NCBI RefSeq assembly: GCF_024806835.1
Contig: NZ_JANTYU010000004.1
Location: forward strand, 620,001 to 684,000
Direction of reading: 5' to 3'
DNA: 64,000 nucleotides
Origin: Xanthomonas sp. 3793
GTDB lineage: Bacteria > Pseudomonadota > Gammaproteobacteria > Xanthomonadales > Xanthomonadaceae
Below, in pieces: positions 58,383 to 64,000 of this stretch. Position numbers and translations under genes: made by a program. Below the pieces are notes generated by a model that made no database searches, had not been told where the DNA came from, and saw only the letters and a program-made list of their open reading frames with translations. The stretch's first letter is position 1; every line of letters begins with the position of its first letter.

Positions 58383-58577
58383 TCAATCGTCCTGACCGCG
58401 CGCGGTCACCTGCGCCTCGCCATCCTCGTCCCATTGCACGCTGACCGAGATCGGCTTGCAGCACACCTGGCAATCTTCGATGTACTGCTGATCGCCACCG
58501 GTGAGATCCAGCGTCAGCGTGATCCACTCCCCGCAGTACGGGCAGGCGATATCCAAAAAACGTTCCGGGTCGGACAT
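58383..58577 (-). CDS. CPXCG motif-containing cysteine-rich protein
   Basis: 64 residues. The Cys pattern 'CPYCGEW' and 'CQVCCKPI' defines this small, probably zinc-binding family found across gammaproteobacteria. Acidic, with no signal. Function unknown. Sits between the small membrane protein and the dipeptidase gene. Confidence 0.88.
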   Translation of the reverse strand: MSDPERFLDIACPYCGEWITLTLDLTGGDQQYIEDCQVCCKPISVSVQWDEDGEAQVTARGQDD

Positions 58578-58710
58578 GACGATTCCTCAGGCAGCGGCCG
58601 CAGCGTGGCCAATAGCCGGCGAAGCGGCAAGCGCGACGCCAAGGGGTGCAGTGTACGAGCGTTCCAGCCACTGCACGCCTAAAACCAGCGCAGCTTGCAC
58701 ATGGCCGCGC

Positions 58711-59469
58711 TCACTCCACCGGCACATCGTAAGCGGTCTGTGGCGTGGGCTCGGGGCGGAAGGTGAAATGCCACCACTCCATCGGGTAGTTGGCAAAGCC
58801 TTCGGCCGCCATGGCGCGCAACAGGTGCTGACGATTCGCACGCTGCGCACCGCTGAGATCGGCTGCATCGGTATGCGCACGCGGATCGAAGAAATCGAAG
58901 TCGGTACCCATATCAACCGCGCGGCATGCACCGTGACGGCAATCCAGCAATCCCAGGTCCAGGGTGGCGCCGCGGCTATGTCCCGAGGTCTCGGCGATGT
59001 AGTCGCCCAACAATGCCTGCTTGTCCACACGCGGGTAGTACTGCGGCTTGGTCACCTGATCCTGCAGGTCCGCCGCCCACGCCACAAATGCATGCACCGC
59101 CCGCACCGGCCGGTAACAATCGAACACCTGCAGGCGATAGCCTGCTGCGTTGAGCGTACGCGCCACCCGTGTCAATGCCTCGGCTGCCGGCCGCAACAGA
59201 TAACACCGTGATGCGAGATACCCGGGCACCACGCGCCCGGTGAAGTTATTGCTGCCTGCATAGCGCATGTCGACGGCGATCTCCGGCGCGAGCGTGCCCA
59301 CGTCGATCAGACCCACGTCGGCAGCAGTGGTCGCCGGCGAAATGACCGGCGCTGCGGTGGCAACAAAGCATGTGCTTGCAAACGCCGCTGCAAGTAACAG
59401 CCAGGGCAGCGTAGGCTTCTGGCGGCCCGAAGGCACTGCGGGAATGTGGGCTGGGCGTGGATCCGTCAT
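58711..59469 (-). CDS. D-alanyl-D-alanine dipeptidase (VanX/DdpX family), exported
   Basis: 252 residues from ATG 59469; the ORF continues upstream through a repeat tract and is rejected there. N-terminal signal or anchor (~20-40, '[20 protein letters not shown]'). Peptidase M15D: zinc ligands in '[13 protein letters not shown]' (His, Asp) and 'MEWWHFTF' (catalytic Glu and His), with the substrate Arg in 'DCYRPVRAV'. Cleaves D-Ala-D-Ala, for cell-wall turnover or re-use rather than vancomycin resistance, since no vanHA partners are present. Confidence 0.93.
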   Translation of the reverse strand: MTDPRPAHIPAVPSGRQKPTLPWLLLAAAFASTCFVATAAPVISPATTAADVGLIDVGTLAPEIAVDMRYAGSNNFTGRVVPGYLASRCYLLRPAAEALTRVARTLNAAGYRLQVFDCYRPVRAVHAFVAWAADLQDQVTKPQYYPRVDKQALLGDYIAETSGHSRGATLDLGLLDCRHGACRAVDMGTDFDFFDPRAHTDAADLSGAQRANRQHLLRAMAAEGFANYPMEWWHFTFRPEPTPQTAYDVPVE

Positions 59470-59971
59470 CTGCAAAGCATAGGCGATCGGCGCAGCAAGA
59501 AACGCCAGATCAATCCTTTGCCGAGGCGCTCTATGCAGGTAATTGCCAGCTGGACCACGGGACTCATGTCTGGGATGTGGCATCTTCGCCTGGATGGTCC
59601 GAGCTGGGCCTTGCTGCGCCGGGATTGGGGATTGGGGATTGGGGATTGGGGATTGGGGATTGGGGATTGGGGATTGGGGATTGGGAATTGGGAATTGGGA
59701 ATTGGGAATTGGGAATTGGAATTGGGAATTCCCGATGCTGAGCTCGAGTCGGATATCTCGCATTGCTCGAATGCGTCACTAGCATTTCTGACAATGGCCA
59801 TGTCGCAGAGACGCATGCATCAAACAACGCTTCGCACACTGCAACTGCAAGGGGCACCGCCGCATTTGCACGACAGCCATAGCCTGACGCGATCGCGCGT
59901 GCAGCAGTGCAATCTGCAACGGCTCACAGATACCGGCCGCGCCCGGTGAAGCACGGCCGGTATCCCGGCGT
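59470..59971. other. 502-bp gap between the effector gene end and the dipeptidase gene
   Basis: Contains the heptamer tract 59621-59730, listed separately, and the presumed promoter of the dipeptidase gene (59469, minus strand) below it. Translated frames across the tract are repeat artefacts. No gene supported. Confidence 0.6.
59621..59730. repeat. G-rich heptanucleotide tandem tract
   Basis: A leading GGGATT, then eight units of GGGGATT (59627-59682), five of GGGAATT (59683-59717), one GGAATT and a final GGGAATT (59724-59730). The plus strand has regularly spaced runs of three or four G. The tract lies ~150-260 bp upstream of the dipeptidase start and ~240 bp beyond the effector stop. Confidence 0.95.
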
Positions 59972-61327
59972 TTACCGCGACGGGGCAGCTTGCGTTGCCG
60001 CCTGGGTCCGCTGCTCATCCTGACTTTGCCGCTGCGTCTCGGACGCCAGTTGCTGCTGGCTTTGCTGCAGCGGCACGGTTGCGGCCTGATGCCTGTCCAC
60101 GTATGCACGATTGACGTCCAGGGGATTGTTCGGATTGCGCTGTACCGCAATCAGACCCTTGCCGTCGGTGCTTGCCACCAGGTCATCGATTCGCGACATG
60201 CCGCTGACCTTGGCTTCGAACGCCACCTGGCCGGCCGCCCGCTGCATCTCATCGCGATTCTTGAAGCCACCGTTGGGGCCGTGCTTCTCCAGCTGGGTCA
60301 CCGCCTGGTCAAACAACGGATCGGCACGGCGAAGCTGATCGACGCCTTGTTGACGTTGCACTGCTCCATTGATCGATGCAAGCGTCTCTGAACCGGCTTT
60401 GCCATCGACACTTTTCAATCCGCTATCCCTCTGGTACTTCTCGACTGCGGCCTCTGTCTTGGGCCCATAGGTACCAATGGCGTCCTTGGCTTCCATATAG
60501 CCAAGCGACGCAAGCTTGTCTTGAAGTTCTTTCACCGCTGGACCGTGCTCATGCCGCTTCAATATCCCGCCATCTTGGGCATGCAAATCGGACGGAGCCT
60601 TATCGGCTGGCGCTTTATCCCGACTGGACGGTGTAGCCTCTGACTGCGTCACCGTCTTGTCCAGGTCAGCCAACTTGACCAAATCCGCCTTTTCGTTTTC
60701 TGCGCGGTTTTTCAATGAATCCAGCGTCTTCTGCTTTTCCACCCGCGGGAAGAGTTCCTTGACGTGCGCCGCCTTGTAGTCCTGGACGGCACTGACAATC
60801 TCCTTGTCCGAAAGCTTGGAAACGTCGTAGCCCTTACCGAATTTTTCTTCGAGTCCTTTAAGGAAGACGCCAGATCCGCCCGGCCGCTTATCGCTGCCGG
60901 GACCATACTGGACGGCAGTGCTCCAGAGCGCGTCCTGTACAGCCGGACCGCGACTCGTCAAATCCAGCCCCTTGCCTTCCAGTCGATCCACAAGCTTGTC
61001 GTAATGGGTGCGCTTGATGTAGTCGTGCTGCTCTTGTGCGAAAGATGTGTCGGTCTTTGCCAATTCTTTCCACTTGGCACTGAAGTCGGCAGAGCCGGGG
61101 GTCAGCCCGGCGAAATCGTCTGCATACTTACTGCTTTTCACAAAGGCCGCAACGGTTCCGCCAACGATCACCGCCCCTTCCTTGGTCTTGACCTGAGAGG
61201 TCATCTGATACGAACCATAGGAGACGCCACCAGGATCGTCGATACCTGACGACACGGTACTCGCGCCCCGGCCGCCTGTTTCATAGTGCTTCGAAGTTTG
61301 CCCTAATTCCCAATCCTTGCCGCTCAT
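59972..61327 (-). CDS. Putative type IV secretion antibacterial effector (X-Tfe), peptidoglycan-targeting, with XVIPCD-like domain
   Basis: 451 residues from ATG 61327 (GGGAGA 7 bp upstream). Residues ~10-195: lysozyme/chitosanase-like domain with 'HYETGGRGASTVSSG' (Glu16 a candidate catalytic acid) and 'DDPGGVSYGSYQM'. Residues ~253-318: peptidoglycan-binding type 1 fold ('HGPAVKELQDKLASLGYMEA', 'YGPKTEAAVEKYQRDSGL'). Residues ~330-440: XVIPCD-like signal domain ('DPLFDQAVTQLEKHG', 'FKNRDEMQRAAGQVAFEAK', 'DGKGLIAVQ', Gln-rich end), used to recruit effectors to VirD4 in Xanthomonas T4SS. No export signal peptide, as expected. Preceded by two lipoprotein genes likely to give immunity. Confidence 0.82.
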   Translation of the reverse strand: MSGKDWELGQTSKHYETGGRGASTVSSGIDDPGGVSYGSYQMTSQVKTKEGAVIVGGTVAAFVKSSKYADDFAGLTPGSADFSAKWKELAKTDTSFAQEQHDYIKRTHYDKLVDRLEGKGLDLTSRGPAVQDALWSTAVQYGPGSDKRPGGSGVFLKGLEEKFGKGYDVSKLSDKEIVSAVQDYKAAHVKELFPRVEKQKTLDSLKNRAENEKADLVKLADLDKTVTQSEATPSSRDKAPADKAPSDLHAQDGGILKRHEHGPAVKELQDKLASLGYMEAKDAIGTYGPKTEAAVEKYQRDSGLKSVDGKAGSETLASINGAVQRQQGVDQLRRADPLFDQAVTQLEKHGPNGGFKNRDEMQRAAGQVAFEAKVSGMSRIDDLVASTDGKGLIAVQRNPNNPLDVNRAYVDRHQAATVPLQQSQQQLASETQRQSQDEQRTQAATQAAPSR

Positions 61328-61383
61328 CGCCTTATCTCCCTGACATGGAAATTACCAATAGAATTGACCGGCAACTTCACGGC

Positions 61384-61932
61384 TCAGCGCGACTCCAGCT
61401 GCGCAGCCCGTTCCGCTGTCATTTCAAGGCGGCACTGCGCTGCATCCACGATGCCCGCCTGTCCGCTATCGGGATCGTATAAACATTTCTCGTCGCGATC
61501 TGCGATCCACTGACGCTGCTGGTCGCGCAGCTTGCTCTTGTCCTCATCACCAAGCCGCTCGATCAAGGCCTTATAGACCTTGTTGAGTTTTTCATCCTGG
61601 TACGCATGTTCGGCCGCAATACAGTCCTGCATTGCGGGAGTCGCACCTGCAGCAGCAGTAATACAGTCATCATAAGAAGGGCGTAGCACGGGGGAATCTC
61701 CTGTTGATGGTGAGGGTGTGGACTTCTGAGCTTGGCCAGCGGACGAGCTGGATGTTGGTTGTTCTGAGGTAGCCCTGGACTCCATGCCGTCCGCTGAGGT
61801 CTCCGACGCATCAGTGGTCGCGGCAGCGGAGTCGAGGGATTGATCGGCCGACTGCGATTGCCCGCCACAGGCAGCGGTCAGCACGCACAGCGTCATCACA
61901 GACAAAAGGGGCAGAGTTTTGAGAGCTGGCAT
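61384..61932 (-). CDS. Lipoprotein with LprI-like (DUF1311) lysozyme-inhibitor domain; putative immunity protein
   Basis: 182 residues from ATG 61932. Lipobox 'LTAAC' (~Cys21). Ser/Thr/Ala linker to ~85, then a DUF1311/LprI-like domain with the typical pattern 'DDCITAAAGATPAMQDCIAA' and 'LRDQQRQWIADRDEKCL', whose Cys probably form disulfides. LprI proteins can inhibit lysozyme. It lies 56 bp upstream of the effector gene on the same strand, the arrangement seen for X-Tfi immunity proteins. Immunity role is inferred, not shown. Confidence 0.82.
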   Translation of the reverse strand: MPALKTLPLLSVMTLCVLTAACGGQSQSADQSLDSAAATTDASETSADGMESRATSEQPTSSSSAGQAQKSTPSPSTGDSPVLRPSYDDCITAAAGATPAMQDCIAAEHAYQDEKLNKVYKALIERLGDEDKSKLRDQQRQWIADRDEKCLYDPDSGQAGIVDAAQCRLEMTAERAAQLESR

Positions 61933-62040
61933 CGTTGAGACTGTTCCTTGAGAGGGATGGAGACTGACGCAAAGCACTTGAACGCCTAGCGCCACGCAAC
62001 GGGAAATGAGTAAAAAAGCACGAAGGTGCTCGAATAGTGC

Positions 62041-62958
62041 TCACTGATCCAGCGGCGGGGTGTACTGCTGCCTGGAAGCATCGAAGGTGTAGGTCACCGT
62101 ATCGGAGGCGTCCAGGACACGGACCTTGCCTGGACCGGAGACGGCGGTGCCTTTCATGACAACCCGCAGTGTCGGCATCGAACCGGTCTTGCCCGGCTCA
62201 AAGCTCAGCGTTCCAGCGCTGGAGGCGCATTTCATCGTCCCGCTGTCGTCGCACGCTGCGCTGTTGTCGCCACCGGTCACAACGGTACCCAGGTAAACCC
62301 AGCCCTTGTAATCGCCCAGGTCGTTTTTGTTCGGATCGAAGCTGAAGATGGCAAAGCCCAGGCTGCTGACGCCGGGTGCAAACCGTTTGGTGGGCACCGC
62401 CAGAAGCAGGTGACCGTCCTTGGTTTCCGTACTTTGCGGCTCGCGCTTTTCATCGAGCGGATCGGCGTTTTCACTTGCGCCGAAATCGCCAGCCCACTGC
62501 TGCGCGTGAAACAGTGTCCATGCCGACTTGCCAGCAACGTCGTCGAGCACATACGTCGCCTGGCTGATGGCGACGCCAACGCCGGGGTCTGGGCCGTCGC
62601 GTTCCTCTGCCTTGCCATACGTTCCCGGCCCGGCATTGGCGAAGCCGGTGTAATAGTGCTTGCCGCCCAAGTCGAAGCGATAGCCATACCAGAAGGCGGC
62701 CAGCGCACCGTTATCGACGGTATAGGACGCTGACCCATCGCCCTTCATTCCATAAATGTCATTCAGCACCTGCCCCGGGGCCGGTACGTCGGCGACGATC
62801 TGCCGGGGCTGCGCCGCGGGCGGTGCCGCCGGCGTTGCGGGTGTCGTCTCGGTGGGCGCCGGCGGCGCGCCGGCCTGCCCGGTGTCGATGGCCTTATCCG
62901 AGCAACCAGCAAGGACTAGCATCGCTGCCGCCCACAGCGCTGTCTTCCCGAGATTCAT
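62041..62958 (-). CDS. Predicted lipoprotein of unknown family, possibly part of the effector/immunity unit
   Basis: 305 residues from ATG 62958; ATG 62976 would add 6 residues. Lipobox 'LAGC' (~Cys16). Pro/Ala/Thr linker to ~50; then a ~250-residue, probably beta-rich domain ('FWYGYRFDLGGKHYYTGFAN', 'GWVYLGTVVTGGDN', 'ACDDSGTMKCASSAGTLSFE'). No family recognised. 108 bp upstream of the LprI-like gene on the same strand, so likely co-transcribed with it and the effector. It may be a second inhibitor or an unrelated envelope protein. Confidence 0.7.
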   Translation of the reverse strand: MNLGKTALWAAAMLVLAGCSDKAIDTGQAGAPPAPTETTPATPAAPPAAQPRQIVADVPAPGQVLNDIYGMKGDGSASYTVDNGALAAFWYGYRFDLGGKHYYTGFANAGPGTYGKAEERDGPDPGVGVAISQATYVLDDVAGKSAWTLFHAQQWAGDFGASENADPLDEKREPQSTETKDGHLLLAVPTKRFAPGVSSLGFAIFSFDPNKNDLGDYKGWVYLGTVVTGGDNSAACDDSGTMKCASSAGTLSFEPGKTGSMPTLRVVMKGTAVSGPGKVRVLDASDTVTYTFDASRQQYTPPLDQ

Positions 62959-63144
62959 CACGCGACAGCCTTCCATTCTTGACAGCCTTCCATTCTTGTC
63001 AGGAGAAAATCCTATCAAGAATGCGATGCAGGTCCAGTGGATTGACCGAAAGCACCTCAGTCCAGGAAGGCAGCGCCCCCCCCTCCCACACAGAACGCGG
63101 CCCGCACTGCCGCCGATTGAACCCGCTCAACGCGATGCACCGTG

Positions 63145-63945
63145 TCACTTGGCTCGGAGCGCGCCCGGAGTAAGCGGCACAGCCGGCGAATTCGGTGGTC
63201 GTGTCAACGCATGCAATATCCGCAGATCCTCGGCATCCAGCGTAGTGGCGCTGTTGCCGCGATAGTGGTGATGGAAGGCCTGCAGCGTGGCGGCGGGGTC
63301 GTCGAGGCTGTAGCCCAGCAGGGCCAGCGCCTGCCAGGGATCGAAATCCGCCGGTGCGGGTGGCGTATCGGGTACGGGCCAGCGGCCGAAGCCAGCATCG
63401 GCCAGGCGTTTCCACGGGAATAGCGGCCCCGGGTCGTTCTTGCGTGCAGGAGCGACGTCTTCATGACCGACGATCTGGGTGCGCGGGATGCGCAAGCGCG
63501 TGCACAGGTCTTCCAGCAATACCAGCAGGCTGTCGATCTGCGCTGGTGCGAACGGTTCGCTGCCGTCGTTGTCCAGCTCAATGCCGATCGAGGCTGAATT
63601 GATATCGGTGATGGTGCCCCAGCGGCCGGCACCGCCATGCCAGGCGCGCTGCGCATCGCTGACCAACTGGTAGCGCTGCCCATCCTCGCCGATCAGGTAA
63701 TGCGCACTGACGCGGCCGCCGCTGTTGCGCCCACGCAACGTGCTCAGGCTCTGCTGCACCGAGTTCTGGTCGGTGAAGTGCAGCACGATCAGGATCGGCC
63801 GCCGCGCGTCGTAATTGGGCGACGGCACCCACTGCGCAAGCGGGTTGCGTTGCGGCGCGTGCGCGCAGGCACCCAGCGACAGCGCGGCCATGCAGACCAT
63901 GGCCCGCAGCCAGGCCAATGAACACGGATGGGGAGTAGGCGGCAT
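63145..63945 (-). CDS. N-acetylmuramoyl-L-alanine amidase, AmpD-like lipoprotein
   Basis: 266 residues from ATG 63945; an upstream ATG at 63984 adds 13 residues before the signal. Signal with lipobox 'LGAC' (~Cys27). Amidase_2 domain ~45-185: zinc ligands in 'LIVLHFTDQN' and 'GHEDVAPARKNDPGPLFPW' (His and Asp), plus 'SAHYLIGEDGQRYQLV' and 'SIGIELDNDG'. Cleaves the bond between N-acetylmuramic acid and the stem peptide. The lipoprotein anchor suggests periplasmic (AmiD-like) rather than cytoplasmic recycling. Lies ~190 bp upstream of the lipoprotein gene on the same strand. Confidence 0.92.
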   Translation of the reverse strand: MPPTPHPCSLAWLRAMVCMAALSLGACAHAPQRNPLAQWVPSPNYDARRPILIVLHFTDQNSVQQSLSTLRGRNSGGRVSAHYLIGEDGQRYQLVSDAQRAWHGGAGRWGTITDINSASIGIELDNDGSEPFAPAQIDSLLVLLEDLCTRLRIPRTQIVGHEDVAPARKNDPGPLFPWKRLADAGFGRWPVPDTPPAPADFDPWQALALLGYSLDDPAATLQAFHHHYRGNSATTLDAEDLRILHALTRPPNSPAVPLTPGALRAK

Positions 63946-64000
63946 CGGATTTCTTTTGAAGGCACTCAGAGCGGCTGACTCCATCTGGCGAATCGACGCC

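Noticed and set aside
59466-59857. ORFs translating the heptamer tract at 59.6-59.7 kb
   Set aside because: They encode only the repeat (Pro-Ile-Pro-Asn or Gly-Ile-Gly-Asp patterns) in several frames and have no start signals.

Overview
The window is high-GC gammaproteobacterial DNA that reads as a chromosome segment of Xanthomonas (Lysobacteraceae). The species is not determined. The assignment rests on gene content and order (dprA-smg-topA-tsaC; rhlB/trxA/rho; aceK close to a monomeric icd; mdtABC), on a C-terminal XVIPCD-type domain in a putative type IV secretion effector, and on intergenic palindromes beginning GTAGGAGCGC of the kind common in xanthomonads. No tRNA, rRNA, CRISPR array, insertion sequence or prophage was recognised. 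All genes look chromosomal and intact, except the first, which is cut by the window edge.

Layout. 1-7.7 kb: the end of a LysM-type protein, dprA, smg, two paralogous GYF_2-domain membrane proteins, topA and tsaC, all on the plus strand. 8-9.5 kb: two coupled DUF4124 exported proteins. 9.7-18 kb: an SDR oxidoreductase, a small lipoprotein, sppA, a MATE transporter, a DUF3667 membrane protein, and a sigma-like membrane protein overlapping a DUF3106 gene. The gap before priA is AT-rich and carries two perfect inverted DnaA boxes. 18-25 kb: priA, a triple REP-like array, a GST, a NYN/LOTUS protein, a membrane protein with an Asp-Ala repeat, a type II NADH dehydrogenase and a TRIC channel. 25-34 kb: rpoH, ung, a double-receiver response regulator, ftsX-ftsE, rhlB, trxA and rho, a block for stress, division and RNA metabolism.

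34-44 kb: a TonB_C-like secreted protein, aceK, a LysR regulator, a small ORF, monomeric icd (the glyoxylate-bypass control point), a lipoprotein, a LysM protein, queF and an M20 amidohydrolase. 44-52 kb: an mdtABC-type RND efflux operon. 52-59.5 kb: a DUF1338 (HglS-like) enzyme, exported proteins of unknown function, a HAD hydrolase, two EF-hand proteins, a CPXCG protein and a D-Ala-D-Ala dipeptidase.

59.9-63.9 kb is the most interesting stretch. Two lipoproteins, one with an LprI-like lysozyme-inhibitor domain, precede a putative peptidoglycan-attacking effector that ends in an XVIPCD-like secretion domain. This looks like an antibacterial type IV secretion effector/immunity cassette. An AmpD-like amidase lipoprotein lies just upstream of it and a VanX-like dipeptidase downstream. 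Heptanucleotide tandem tracts of related sequence occur three times in intergenic DNA (near 42.7, 49.0 and 59.7 kb).
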